Assembly (NCBI GenBank): GCA_050945135.1
Contig: JBMNSJ010000016.1
Coordinates: 1 to 42,338, forward strand
Length of the DNA stretch: 42,338 nt
Source of the DNA: WRIS01 sp050945135
GTDB lineage: Bacteria > Actinomycetota > Coriobacteriia > Coriobacteriales > Eggerthellaceae
Reading direction: 5' to 3'
Shown: positions 32,976 through 41,860 of the stretch, in pieces
Position numbering within the stretch: position 1 is the stretch's first letter
Layout of the letters: every line of letters starts with the position of its first letter
Notes under the pieces: model-generated
What the model saw: the letters and a program-made list of their open reading frames with translations, nothing else
Told to the model about the DNA's origin: nothing
Database searches by the model: none
Translations under genes and position numbers: made by a program

Positions 32976-33047
32976 GTGAACACGAATGAAGCACGGAAGA
33001 CACTGCGTACGCATCTTGCCACTTTGAAAAGGTGGCAAATCAGCTAA
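32976..33047 (+). CDS. Putative 23-residue ORF upstream of rsgA
   Basis: A GTG codon 6 nt after a strong AAGGAG opens a frame of 23 residues, MNTNEARKTLRTHLATLKRW followed by QIS and a TAA stop. The end of the frame overlaps a perfect hairpin, TTGCCAC/GTGGCAA (33016-33038). It lies 67 nt before rsgA, a ribosome-assembly GTPase. The strong ribosome-binding site plus an overlapping stem is the layout of a regulatory leader peptide, though a small free-standing protein is also possible. The peptide is basic and could form an amphipathic helix. Confidence 0.4.
   Translation: MNTNEARKTLRTHLATLKRWQIS
33016..33038 (+). repeat. Hairpin inside the putative leader ORF
   Basis: TTGCCAC (33016-33022) and GTGGCAA (33032-33038) form a 7-bp perfect stem with a 9-nt loop. 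No T tract follows. Translation of the short ORF would disrupt it. Confidence 0.5.
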
Positions 33048-33114
33048 GATAGACGCTATCCCTCTCGAGGGCGCCCAGTACATCAACTCCCAACGAGAAA
33101 GAGGGCGAGCGTAC

Positions 33115-34128
33115 ATGAGTGAAACTCTTACTGCACGAGTTATATCGCAATATAATGAGCTTTATAAGGTGTCTCTTGAAGGCGCAGACCTCCTTGCAGA
33201 AGTCTCTGGAAAATACCGTCATGCCACATCACGCCTCGAAGACTACCCCGCTGTTGGTGATTACGTCAAGCTGCGCAAAGAAAGCTCTGACACCGATCGT
33301 CTCATTATCGAGGAAGTGTTACCTCGCAAAAGCGTATTCAAACGCATGGCAGTCAGTTCTGGTGATCAATCTCAAGTAATCGCAGCGAATGTCGATATAC
33401 TTTTCGTTTGCATGGCTCTCAATGAAGACTACAGCATCAATCGACTCGAACGCTATCTCTCAGCTGCATGGGAAAGCGGCTCAACTCCCGTAATAATCCT
33501 CACAAAGGCAGATTTAGCTGAGAATCTTGAAGCTTCCGTTTCTGAGGTTTCTTCGATTGCCTTTGGGGTAGATGTTCTCATAACTTCTCTTGATGACGAA
33601 AGCAGCTTCGCAGCGGTAGCGCGCTATATCGATGAGGAGACTACTGCATCCTTTGTCGGCTCTTCAGGAATCGGCAAATCAACTATCGTCAATCACCTGC
33701 TCGGTTATGATGCAATTGCCACTGCAGACACGCGGCAAGATGGCAAAGGTCGACATACTACCACACGACGGGAATTATTTGTTCTTGATAACGGAGGAGC
33801 CATTATCGACACTCCGGGTATGCGAGAATTTGGTCTTGACTCTGCTAATTTGACCAAATCATTCTCAGACATCGAATCCTTAGCACAGCAGTGTAAGTTT
33901 GGAGATTGCACCCACGAGAGTGAACCCGGATGCGCAATTAAGCAGGCGCTCGAAGAGGGTCGTCTCGACGAAAGGCGTATGGCTAGCTACCAAAAACTGA
34001 AGAAAGAGCTGGGTTACGAAGGCTTGAACTCACGACAAATTGAAGAGATGAAAATCAAAACTATGGTTGGGAGCTTCAACGAAATGAAGGCTGTTCGCAA
34101 TCATGTGAAAAAGAAGAATGCTCGTTAA
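33115..34128 (+). CDS. rsgA: Ribosome small subunit-dependent GTPase A
   Basis: RsgA is a circularly permuted GTPase that checks and releases late 30S subunits. The 337-residue protein has an N-terminal OB domain (about 1-75), then the permuted GTPase order: TKAD (G4) first, GSSGIGKST (G1, residues 182-190) later, and DTPGMREF (G3) after it. The C-terminal zinc site is CKFGDCTHESEPGC. The length is normal. The ATG at 33115 is preceded by AAGAGGG at about 10 nt. It follows the short leader ORF. Confidence 0.95.
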   Translation: MSETLTARVISQYNELYKVSLEGADLLAEVSGKYRHATSRLEDYPAVGDYVKLRKESSDTDRLIIEEVLPRKSVFKRMAVSSGDQSQVIAANVDILFVCMALNEDYSINRLERYLSAAWESGSTPVIILTKADLAENLEASVSEVSSIAFGVDVLITSLDDESSFAAVARYIDEETTASFVGSSGIGKSTIVNHLLGYDAIATADTRQDGKGRHTTTRRELFVLDNGGAIIDTPGMREFGLDSANLTKSFSDIESLAQQCKFGDCTHESEPGCAIKQALEEGRLDERRMASYQKLKKELGYEGLNSRQIEEMKIKTMVGSFNEMKAVRNHVKKKNAR

Positions 34129-34233
34129 CTCGCATTGTTCCCGCTCAAACATGCTGGCAGTCGTACATGCGATGCACGGACCCAACGAGCAAAGCCTTAG
34201 TTCTCCTCGAGAGTCTTACGGGTGCGTGAGGGT

Positions 34234-35229
34234 TTAAGATAGCGTTGCGTACATAACCGCTTTGATGCTGTGCATGCGGTTTTCCGCCTCATCAAAGACC
34301 CGCGATTGCGACGATTCAAACACCTCGTCGCTCACTTCCATTTCCGTCACTCCAAACTTTTCAGCAATATCGCGACCAATGGTGGTTTTAACATCGTGGA
34401 ACGAAGGTAAGCAATGCATAAATATTGCATCAGGCGAAGCCATTTCCATTACTTCTTTGCTTACGCGATATGGCGTAAGAAGCTGTATACGTTTTTCCCA
34501 TAGCTCATCTGGCTCGCCCATAGAAACCCAAATGTCGGTATAGATAATATGTGCGCCAGAAGCTGCTTGCGCGACATCTTCAGTGAGAGTGATTTTGGCA
34601 CCTGTTTGCGATGCGATTGCTTTACAAGTTTCTACAAGATCTGCGCTTGGCATCTGCTCTGCCGGACCACAAGCAACAAAATGCATGCCCAGCTTGGCAC
34701 ATACCACCATCAGCGAGTTTGCAACGTTGTTTTGAGCATCACCAAAAAAGACCAACTTTTGGCCTTGAATTCCCTGCGGGAAATTTTCTTCAATCGTGAG
34801 CATGTCAGCAATCATCTGTGTCGGATGAAACTCGGTAGTAAGACCGTTCCAAACAGGAACGCCAGCATTGGCGGCAAGCTCTTCAACAATCGCCTGGTCA
34901 TAACCGCGATACTCGATACCGTCATACATACGCCCCAGCACGCGGGCAGTATCTTCAATTGACTCTTTTTTGCCCATCTGAGAGGAACCGTGATCGAGGT
35001 AGGTTACACCCATTCCTAAATCGTAGCCTGCCACCTCAAAGGCACAACGCGTGCGTGTAGAAGTTTTTTCGAACAATAAGACGATATTTTTTCCCTCAAG
35101 ATAACGATGAGGCGTACCCTCATGCTTGAGAGCTTTAAATTTTTTAGAAAGTTCGATTAATTGACGAATTTCATCAGGTGTAAAATCGAGCAGCTTGAGA
35201 AAATGACGTCCGCTTAAATCAGTAGGCAT
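34234..35229 (-). CDS. argF: Ornithine carbamoyltransferase
   Basis: The enzyme interconverts ornithine plus carbamoyl phosphate and citrulline plus phosphate. The 331-residue protein carries STRTR (57-61, carbamoyl phosphate binding), EFHPTQ, and MHCLPSFH, whose Cys and Leu are part of the ornithine-binding loop. The ATG at 35229 follows AAAGGAG at 7 nt; a TTG one codon earlier is unlikely. No arginine deiminase or carbamate kinase lies beside it here, so whether it serves arginine synthesis (argF) or catabolism (arcB) cannot be settled. In anaerobic Coriobacteriia the catabolic pathway is common. Confidence 0.93.
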   Translation of the reverse strand: MPTDLSGRHFLKLLDFTPDEIRQLIELSKKFKALKHEGTPHRYLEGKNIVLLFEKTSTRTRCAFEVAGYDLGMGVTYLDHGSSQMGKKESIEDTARVLGRMYDGIEYRGYDQAIVEELAANAGVPVWNGLTTEFHPTQMIADMLTIEENFPQGIQGQKLVFFGDAQNNVANSLMVVCAKLGMHFVACGPAEQMPSADLVETCKAIASQTGAKITLTEDVAQAASGAHIIYTDIWVSMGEPDELWEKRIQLLTPYRVSKEVMEMASPDAIFMHCLPSFHDVKTTIGRDIAEKFGVTEMEVSDEVFESSQSRVFDEAENRMHSIKAVMYATLS

Positions 35230-35312
35230 CAAGCTTCTCCTTTCGAGTCAAGGTAGCTCCAACACTCTCTATGAGTCGTGAATATTCTATTGCTCTTGGC
35301 TCGCTGCGTCTA

Positions 35313-35733
35313 TTAGCTTTCGTCCGTGTTCGTAAAATCGGCAGGAGTGACCACCTGATCATTTTTGGAAGGCATTCCAAAAATGTTGGTACAACGCAGC
35401 ATGCTGCTGTTTCCGTCTAAGTAAATGAGCTCGATTGAATTTGCCCAATGCTCTTTTAGGAAGCGTGAAACATAGCTTAAAAGGGCGCGATAGGTAGCAT
35501 CAACATTTGCAGGCCAGTAGCACAACCAATCTTCGGTATTTGAGCACTTGCATGCCACAACATAGATTGGAGCCATATCATCGTTGGCCCTGTCAGAGGT
35601 CATGCGAATAATCATCCTCCGAGAGAAATCAGTTTTTTTTGCCAAGCTGATCACAGAGCTTGAGAAAATCTTCTAGAAGAGCTCGTCCAGTCTGATCTGT
35701 TACATCTTCATCGAAAATGATCGCATGTTGCAT
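35313..35733 (-). pseudogene. Hypothetical gene split by a frameshift at an A8 run
   Basis: From an ATG at 35733 (AGAGG at 8 nt) a frame reads 34 residues (MQHAIIFDEDVTDQ...LGKKN) and stops at 35629. It stops just after a run of eight A on the coding strand (T8 at 35633-35640). With seven A, translation would continue in the frame that runs to 35313, giving about 140 residues including APIYVVACKCSNTEDWLCYW and a DES C terminus. The second frame alone has only a GTG at 35654 or an ATG at 35603 with a distant GGAGG. It is either an inactivating frameshift, a base-call error, or slippage-regulated expression. I do not recognise the protein. Confidence 0.6.
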
Positions 35734-35858
35734 GATTACACCTCTCTACCACGAATTAGTTCCCACCACGCATGATTATAGCAGCTCAATAGAAAGCCTA
35801 CGACAAGAAATAGGAAGGCTTATTGCTTGTAACCAAAACGATGAAGGGAATAGCGAAT

Positions 35859-36212
35859 TTACGTAAGGATAGTTTCTTCGATTTCAACTTCGGTGTCTTT
35901 TTCGAGATTGATGATAGTCACATCCTGTGGAGCTTCCTCAATAAAAGGCTCGAAGATGGGTTCGCCATCTTGGCTCAGCTCGACCATCCCGGTGAGTACA
36001 TCAACATATTGATACGACTGCCTGGCGGTTCTTCCGCGCTTCCGATCAACTTCCATAATGAAAAGCTGGGGATGCACCTGCATCAGTACGCCCTCGTTCT
36101 CGACGATTTTTGACCTGCCCATATTTGCCCTTACTTTTAGGCGTTGACCTACAAAGTCATTAAGGGTATCGTGAATTGAATCAACTATCTTCGCTTGCTT
36201 TGCTAAATCCAT
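35859..36212 (-). CDS. veg: Veg family protein
   Basis: A 117-residue protein of the Veg family (DUF1021). Shared blocks are the N-terminal VDSIHDTLNDFVGQRLKVRANMGRSKI, VHPQLFIMEVDR and SYQYVDVLTGMVEL. Bacillus Veg is about 86 residues; here an acidic C-terminal extension (about 88-117, EPFIEEAP...EVEIEETILT) is added. Veg is linked to biofilm control in Bacillus and usually sits beside rsmA, as here. AGAGGAG lies 3 nt before the ATG, and a promoter-like pair is present at 36261-36288. Confidence 0.88.
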   Translation of the reverse strand: MDLAKQAKIVDSIHDTLNDFVGQRLKVRANMGRSKIVENEGVLMQVHPQLFIMEVDRKRGRTARQSYQYVDVLTGMVELSQDGEPIFEPFIEEAPQDVTIINLEKDTEVEIEETILT

Positions 36213-36260
36213 GCGCTCCTCTTTGCCCTACGCTATTACGAACACAAATAACAAGCACAT

Positions 36261-36288
36261 AGTTTATCATGGCTGTCAATGCTGTCCA
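36261..36288 (-). promoter_or_regulatory. Promoter of veg
   Basis: On the minus strand TGGACA (36283-36288) and, 16 nt later, TAAACT (36261-36266) preceded by TG form an extended -10 promoter about 50 nt upstream of the veg start. Confidence 0.45.
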
Positions 36289-36393
36289 TATACTGCATAA
36301 AAGCATTACTTTTCTGCTACCTAAAGAGCAAATATGTATTCTGCCGTTTGAAGTAGAGAAATAGCGTGGTGTGGCGGCCGATAAAGGGAAGAG

Positions 36394-37305
36394 CTATAGA
36401 TAACGAGCCGCAATCTGTCCTAGTCTAAGAAAGTCTTCGCGTGAAAGACTCTCTCCACGAACGCGCTCACCAACTCCGCCTTCATCAAGAATCTGATGAA
36501 TATGCTCCTGTAAAACTTCGCCGCGCTCGCCTAATAAAGCAAAGTGCGTCTTACAGGAGTTGAGAATAGTCTTTCGCCTGGTGGCAAAGGCGGCATCGGC
36601 CATGAGGGCTGCTGCATACAGGGTATCTTGGTCAAGTGGCTGCCCATCCTGATTAACTGGCTTCACTCGATCGAGTCGGATAACCGCACTGTCAACGCGC
36701 GGAGGCGGAAAGAAGTTCTGCGGTCCAACGCTAAATCGATTGCTTACCTGGGTATACAAACTCAACTTTACGGTGTAGGCACCATAAGCTTTCGTTCCTG
36801 GCTTCGCGCAAATTCGATCCGCAACTTCACTCTGAATCATAATCGTAGCGGACTCAAGGAAAGAAAGCTTTTCGAAGTAATCTAATATCAAGGTTGCCGC
36901 AACGGCATAAGGTAGATTTGCCACAAACTTGTTGGGAGCAAGCCCTTTCCCAGCATTGAGCACGGAAAGATCTTGTTCCTCGAGATCAAGAGCATCTTTC
37001 TCGATAAGGCTGAAGTTCTCATAGTCTGAGCAAGTTTCGGCGAGTACGGCAGGTAAATCCGCGTCTCTCTCGATTGCCACTACAGATCCAGCGCGCTGCA
37101 AAAGAGCAATTGTAAGTGTGCCAATTCCGGGCCCAACCTCAAGCACCGTATCTCTTTCGGAAAGCTCAGCAAGCTCGCAAATACGCGAAACGACACCATC
37201 GTTGATTAAGAAGTGCTGGCCAAAAGACTTTTTTGTCGCAAGCCCAAACTTTTCTAATACCTCTCGTGTGGCGGAAACTGAAGCAAGCGGAGATAGTTTA
37301 GACAT
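36394..37305 (-). CDS. rsmA: 16S rRNA (adenine1518/1519-N6,N6)-dimethyltransferase
   Basis: RsmA (KsgA) dimethylates two adenines in the 3' hairpin of 16S rRNA late in 30S assembly. The 303-residue protein starts SATREVLEKFGLATKKSFGQHFLIND, the family N terminus. It has the SAM site VLEVGPGIGTLT, the catalytic NLPYAVAA motif and FFPPPRVDSAV. The frame stays open for 43 residues upstream, but the ATG at 37305 matches the family start and has AAGGTG at 6 nt. It overlaps the end of the FMN-reductase gene by 8 nt, so the two are coupled. Confidence 0.95.
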   Translation of the reverse strand: MSKLSPLASVSATREVLEKFGLATKKSFGQHFLINDGVVSRICELAELSERDTVLEVGPGIGTLTIALLQRAGSVVAIERDADLPAVLAETCSDYENFSLIEKDALDLEEQDLSVLNAGKGLAPNKFVANLPYAVAATLILDYFEKLSFLESATIMIQSEVADRICAKPGTKAYGAYTVKLSLYTQVSNRFSVGPQNFFPPPRVDSAVIRLDRVKPVNQDGQPLDQDTLYAAALMADAAFATRRKTILNSCKTHFALLGERGEVLQEHIHQILDEGGVGERVRGESLSREDFLRLGQIAARYL

Positions 37306-37891
37306 CAGCTTCACCTTGGAATCCGGGAGGAATCGGCTTGTCAAAATCTGCTCTTTCGACGCGATAGAGCTCCGGGAAACGTGCAAGATTATCAAGCTCT
37401 TCGCCTTGAAGCCTTCTGCCGTCATAGACCTCATCTAGCGAAAATCCTGCAACCGCAAGTGCGGAACGAGCAGAAATTACAAGCGGAGCAAAGCCGTGAG
37501 GATCGCCTCCTTCTCCCAGCACGAAGAGACGCGCAGGGCGCTTTGCTTGGGACGACTCTCTCATCCTCTTCCAGTAATAGGGCTGAAGCCGGTCGAGAAG
37601 TGCTTTGAGTTGCGAAGGAGGTCCTGCGAAAAAGACTGGCGAGACAACAACGAGCTCATCAGCTTCATCGAGCAAGGGATAGAGCACTTGCATGTCGTCA
37701 TCGATGATGCATTCATAGTCGTCTTTACACTCATCGCAGGCAATACAACCATCAAGGTAGTGCTCGGCAAGCTCAAATAGGACAAGCCCAAAGGCGGGGT
37801 TTTCTTCCGCAAAGGATGCTAAAAGAAAAGTGGTGAGCTGGGCGCTTCTCCCGTCAATTCGTGGCGAAGCATTGATAATCAACTTCTTCAT
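37298..37891 (-). CDS. NADPH-dependent FMN reductase / iron-sulfur flavoprotein-like
   Basis: A 197-residue flavodoxin-fold protein. INASPRIDGRSAQL binds the FMN phosphate; the VVVSPVFFAGPPSQLKALLDR loop is typical of this family. The segment CIACDECKDDYECII contains Cys residues spaced C-x2-C-x2-C-x4-C, resembling the [4Fe-4S] motif of iron-sulfur flavoproteins, so it may carry a cluster as well as FMN. The electron donor and acceptor are unknown. GGGGGAA precedes the ATG. It lies between TatD and rsmA in a compact minus-strand unit. Confidence 0.82.
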   Translation of the reverse strand: MKKLIINASPRIDGRSAQLTTFLLASFAEENPAFGLVLFELAEHYLDGCIACDECKDDYECIIDDDMQVLYPLLDEADELVVVSPVFFAGPPSQLKALLDRLQPYYWKRMRESSQAKRPARLFVLGEGGDPHGFAPLVISARSALAVAGFSLDEVYDGRRLQGEELDNLARFPELYRVERADFDKPIPPGFQGEADV

Positions 37892-37905
37892 CGTCGCAAT
37901 TCCCC

Positions 37906-38955
37906 CTATGCCTTCATCTCAGCCCGCTGCCAAGAACTCAACTCTTTATCGAGCAAGCACAGAGCTGAACCGTATATCTCTTGCAAAAAGCTGCGTCGTT
38001 CCTCGCCCGGGCGAGCGCCACAGACCTCTGCGAGTCGCGCTGCCGTAAAAACCGTGTGCTCAGGTCCGCAAACCATGCCTCGCATTGGGGCCGGTGTCAT
38101 AAAGGGAGCATCGGTTTCAGTGAGGATGCGATTTTGTGGTGCACGCTTTGCAGCCTGGCGCGTCTCATCACTTTTTGCAAACGTAATGGGTCCACCAAAT
38201 GCCACATAGGCTCCGCGCTCTAGCCATGGCTCAAGCGTAGCAAAGTCAAGATTGAAGCAATGGAGCAAGACTCCCGCCGTAGGAAATCCCTCTTCATCCA
38301 TAATTTTGAGTCCATCATCATGAGCCTCACGTAAGTGAAGAATGAGGGGCATTTCAGCGGTGTGGGCAAGCTGAATTTGCCGCCGAAACACTTCGCGCTG
38401 TGTTTGGCGAGGCGAGTAATCGTAGTGATAATCGAGCCCAACCTCACCCACCGCGCAGCTTTTTGAATCCTTCAACCTATAACGTAAACGTTGTTCAATT
38501 TCGGGCGTAAACTTTTCCGCGTTGTGAGGATGACAGCCGCAACTCACCCGAACGTGTGGAATACTCAAGCTGTCTATCACGCTGTGCTGTTCACTTTCAT
38601 CGAGTTGTGCAAGCGTATCCATAAAAGGCTGGCTGGCGCTTGATTGACTGCCCAGCTCAGCTAAAGTATTTTTGATTACTAAAGGCAATAGATTCTGTGC
38701 GCTAGATTGCCACTCTTCTAACTTTTCGTAGGTCTGATCAGCCTCTTCGGTAGGATCAGTAATGGAGCAAATAAACTGAAGTCTATGAAGTGCGCAGCGC
38801 GCTAAGTTCAGGGGAACGTCAGGCAGCATGCCCAGGTGTGCATGCGTATCTGCTACATCAGCTTCCAGCTCAGGGCTTGGCACAATTTTAAAAGCACCTT
38901 TTTTTCCTTTTTTTCGGAAAAGAGCATCGGCGAATAACGGTTCATCGAAGTTCAA
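37906..38955 (-). CDS. tatD: TatD family metal-dependent hydrolase, with extra segments
   Basis: TatD proteins are metal-dependent nucleases of the amidohydrolase fold. Visible metal-binding elements are DTHAHL, GEVGLDYHYD, LHLREAHDD, HCFN and TETDAPFM. At 349 residues it is about 90 longer than usual. The additions are an N-terminal basic segment (1-35, with FRKKGKKGAF) and an insertion (about 55-135, QTYEKLEEWQSSAQ...HSVIDSL) after the first strand. It starts at TTG 38955, supported by AAAGGAG at 5 nt. The position between metG and rsmA is conserved in many Gram-positives. Confidence 0.88.
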   Translation of the reverse strand: MNFDEPLFADALFRKKGKKGAFKIVPSPELEADVADTHAHLGMLPDVPLNLARCALHRLQFICSITDPTEEADQTYEKLEEWQSSAQNLLPLVIKNTLAELGSQSSASQPFMDTLAQLDESEQHSVIDSLSIPHVRVSCGCHPHNAEKFTPEIEQRLRYRLKDSKSCAVGEVGLDYHYDYSPRQTQREVFRRQIQLAHTAEMPLILHLREAHDDGLKIMDEEGFPTAGVLLHCFNLDFATLEPWLERGAYVAFGGPITFAKSDETRQAAKRAPQNRILTETDAPFMTPAPMRGMVCGPEHTVFTAARLAEVCGARPGEERRSFLQEIYGSALCLLDKELSSWQRAEMKA

Positions 38956-38998
38956 CGATTCTCCTTTCCTGCAAAACGAAGGCGTCTAGCACGCAGAC

Positions 38999-40579
38999 TT
39001 ATTCGACATCGAATTCGATTGCGTCAACATCAAGGCGTGGGAAGAGCGGATCGCCCGTCTCGACTGTGTTTCCGCTTGGAAGCAGACCCCATACACTTGC
39101 AGCCTCAATATCGACGACTTCGGTAATATCGCCCAAGCTCAAGCGCTTGAAAACCTCTTTAGATGTATTGGGCATAAAAGGTGCCATATAGAGCGCAATC
39201 ACACGGATTGCCTCGAGAGCATTGTATATGACCGCAGCAAGCTCATCTGCAGTTTCTTCCTGTTTTGCCAAGTTCCATGGCGCAGATTCTTCAACATAGA
39301 GGTTTACACGTCCTGCTAGCTTTTGCACTGCAGCAGCGGCTTTCGTGAAGTCAACCAAGCCTAATGCAGCATCATATTCTGCATAAAGCGTATCAACGAT
39401 TTCTTTGAGAGGATTTTCCTCAGCGCCAGATGGTGGAGTCGGAACCTTGCCATCGAAGTATTTGGTGGTCATATTAAATACGCGCGAGCAAAGGTTTCCC
39501 CAGGTATTTGCCAGATCGGCATTATAAACTTGCACCATGCGTTCAAGCGAAATGCTACCGTCATGGCCAAACTGGACATCGCTCATAAAGTAGTAGCGAT
39601 ACGCATCCACGCCAAACACGCCAATCAAATCTTCTGGCTTTAGCGCATTGCCTTTTGATTTTGACATTTTTTCGCCTTTGGTGAGGAGAAAGCCGTGTCC
39701 AAATACTGTATGGGCGATCGGTAGACCTGCTGCCATAAGCATGGCTGGCCAAATAACGCAATGAAAGCGAATGATGTCTTTGCCCACGAAGTGATACTGC
39801 ATAGGCCAGCGCAGGTCAAACTCATCTCCACGCTCTGGGTCCGCAAATCCAATACCCGTAATATAAGCAAGAAGCGCATCTGCCCACACATAGGCAACAT
39901 GGCCCTCATCGAAAGGCAGGGGTACTCCCCAATCAAAAGTCGAACGTGATATGGAAAGGTCTTTTAAGCCGCCGCTCACGAATGAGACAATCTCGTTTCT
40001 GCGAGTTTCAGGCCTAATAAAATCAGGGTTTTCTTCATAAAATGCAAGCAGCTTGTCCTGATATTCTGAAAGTTTGAAAAACCAGTTTTCTTCGCCTGAA
40101 GCTTGCTGAACAGGACGTTTACACTCTGGACAGACAAATACATTCTCTTCGTTTTTTTCGAGATCGCTTTCTGCGTAATAGGTTTCCTCGTGAACGCAAT
40201 ACCAGCCTTCATATGCACCCTTATAAAGTTGGCCTTCGTCGTAAATCTTTTGCCAAAACTTCTGGACGGTGCGGGCGTGCCGAGGCTCGGTAGTGCGCAC
40301 AAAGTCTGTGTAGGTGATATCGAGCATATCCCACGCATCGCGAAAGTGCGGCTCCATCGAATCGCACCAAGCAAGAGGATCCATGCCATTTTTTTCTGCC
40401 GTTTCAGCAATTTTCTGCCCATGTTCATCGAGACCAGTTACGAATGCCACATCGAAGCCATTCATTCGCTGATAACGAGCTACCGTATCGGCTGCTATTG
40501 TCGTGTAAGCGGTGCCCAAATGAGGCATGGCATTCACGTAGTAGATGGGAGTTGTAAACGAGTAAGATCCTTTTGACAT
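38999..40579 (-). CDS. metG: Methionyl-tRNA synthetase
   Basis: A class I synthetase of 526 residues. TPIYYVNAMPHLGTAYTT carries the HIGH-like PHLG, KGEKMSKSKGN is the KMSKS loop, and a knuckle with CVHEETYY and VCPECKRPVQ is the connective insertion. It ends after the anticodon-binding helical bundle and lacks the C-terminal dimerisation (Trbp111-like) domain found in longer forms. I use the ATG at 40579 because it matches the family N terminus (MSKGSYSFTTP). An ATG at 40624 with GGAAG would add 15 residues and cannot be excluded. Confidence 0.95.
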   Translation of the reverse strand: MSKGSYSFTTPIYYVNAMPHLGTAYTTIAADTVARYQRMNGFDVAFVTGLDEHGQKIAETAEKNGMDPLAWCDSMEPHFRDAWDMLDITYTDFVRTTEPRHARTVQKFWQKIYDEGQLYKGAYEGWYCVHEETYYAESDLEKNEENVFVCPECKRPVQQASGEENWFFKLSEYQDKLLAFYEENPDFIRPETRRNEIVSFVSGGLKDLSISRSTFDWGVPLPFDEGHVAYVWADALLAYITGIGFADPERGDEFDLRWPMQYHFVGKDIIRFHCVIWPAMLMAAGLPIAHTVFGHGFLLTKGEKMSKSKGNALKPEDLIGVFGVDAYRYYFMSDVQFGHDGSISLERMVQVYNADLANTWGNLCSRVFNMTTKYFDGKVPTPPSGAEENPLKEIVDTLYAEYDAALGLVDFTKAAAAVQKLAGRVNLYVEESAPWNLAKQEETADELAAVIYNALEAIRVIALYMAPFMPNTSKEVFKRLSLGDITEVVDIEAASVWGLLPSGNTVETGDPLFPRLDVDAIEFDVE

Positions 40580-40705
40580 GGTTGTTTCTTCTTTCTTTTC
40601 CGTAACTGATGATGCCACGTCCATCGCTTCCGATGGTCACACCGAATCATTGTAGCATGGCTTTATCGCTAAGATTCCTTGTGTCTGCCATGCTGTCGAA
40701 AACGG

Positions 40706-40749
40706 GCACGCACTACAAACTGGCATCTCCGAAACGAAATGCCGCGTGC
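40706..40749 (-). terminator. Hairpin downstream of the secreted glucosaminidase-like gene
   Basis: GCACGC/GCGTGC (40706-40711 and 40744-40749) and GGCAT/ATGCC (40722-40743) stack into one bulged hairpin. On the minus strand it is followed by CCGTTTTC. It would end the gene at 40769 before metG. Confidence 0.45.
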
Positions 40750-40768
40750 TCGATAATAGCGACGGCGT

Positions 40769-41860
40769 TTAAATCATATTCATCTGATTGAGGGTGGAGT
40801 TGTACCAATGCTCCCAATTTGCACAATACTTTTTCGCATCAGCAATGCAGATTGTGTAACTGTATCCACGCGAAAGCCCTCGTACGTGAGCGTCTATAGC
40901 CTCTTCCCAGCTGCCCCAATTTGTTGAAGTCATCCATCCCCATGCGTTATAGGGCTTGAAGCAATACTGACCTTTAGTGCTCTCAGTGTTTGAGATTGCC
41001 GGAGAATAGCGTGGGTCAACACCGTAGTTCCAGGCAGCCTCGGCATATACACGCCCGTATCCTGCAGTAGGTGATCCAGCAAGATATGCGTCAATGCGAG
41101 CTCCCCACTCATTTACGAAATTGGTTTTATCGGTGCCCCAGTCAACTTGACCAGGTGCTGACACTGCTGGTGTCTCTGAGGAAGGAGGTGCTTCCGGGCT
41201 CGCCTGGGATCCTGCTTCAGTCGCAGCCTGTGCCTCTGCCGCAGCAATAGCCGCTGCTGCTGCCTCAGCTTCAGCTGCAGCCTCTTCCTCGGCTTTTCTT
41301 TGTGCTGCTTCGCGCAGATCCTGGGCTTCTTTTAGTGCCGCATCAGCCGTGCGTGCTTCTTCTTCGGCTTGCTTCTTTCGCTCGCTTAAGCTTTTTTGCG
41401 ACTCTTCAAGCTCAGCCTTCATCTCGTTGAGGCGTGCGATTTCTTGCATATTGTTGTCTTGGATTCGCGTGATATATTCGAGGGTGCTGAGGAACTCGTC
41501 GAGACTTCCTGCATTCAATACCATGTTGAGCAGGTTAAAACCATCTTCTTGGAGCTTATAAAGAATGACGGTTGCTTCGTTGCTCTTTTCTTGCTGTTCA
41601 GGCAGGGTTTCTTTGAGCTTGCTAATCTTTGCTTCGTTTTCGCCTATCTCCTCTTCGAGAGAAAGCATAACAGCGGCAGCCTCATCATAAGCAGCAGCAG
41701 AATCCTCAATCCTCTTTTGAGTTTGAGTTAACTCGGCCTCGGTATTTTCGGTGATTGCGAACGCTGGAGTCGTTTGAATGCATACAATTCCCAGCGAACT
41801 GAGACACAACACAAAAGCCAAAAACCAGGTCAAGCTCTTCTGCGTAATAGTGGAGTGCAT
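40769..41860 (-). CDS. Secreted coiled-coil protein with a glucosaminidase/lysozyme-like domain
   Basis: A 363-residue exported protein. The signal peptide ends at TPAFA (about residue 35). A coiled coil (about 40-200, EDSAAAYDEAAAVMLSLEEEIGENEAKISKLKE onward) resembles PcsB/FtsX-activated hydrolases. An Ala/Glu then Pro/Ser linker (about 200-245) leads to a C-terminal domain (YAEAAWNYGVDPRYSPAISNTEST...YNAWGW) of the lysozyme-like muramidase/glucosaminidase type, with Glu in NTEST as a likely catalytic residue. It probably cuts peptidoglycan at division, under control of the coiled coil. The ATG at 41860 has AAGGA at 8 nt. Upstream in-frame starts lack a signal-peptide layout. Confidence 0.85.
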   Translation of the reverse strand: MHSTITQKSLTWFLAFVLCLSSLGIVCIQTTPAFAITENTEAELTQTQKRIEDSAAAYDEAAAVMLSLEEEIGENEAKISKLKETLPEQQEKSNEATVILYKLQEDGFNLLNMVLNAGSLDEFLSTLEYITRIQDNNMQEIARLNEMKAELEESQKSLSERKKQAEEEARTADAALKEAQDLREAAQRKAEEEAAAEAEAAAAAIAAAEAQAATEAGSQASPEAPPSSETPAVSAPGQVDWGTDKTNFVNEWGARIDAYLAGSPTAGYGRVYAEAAWNYGVDPRYSPAISNTESTKGQYCFKPYNAWGWMTSTNWGSWEEAIDAHVRGLSRGYSYTICIADAKKYCANWEHWYNSTLNQMNMI

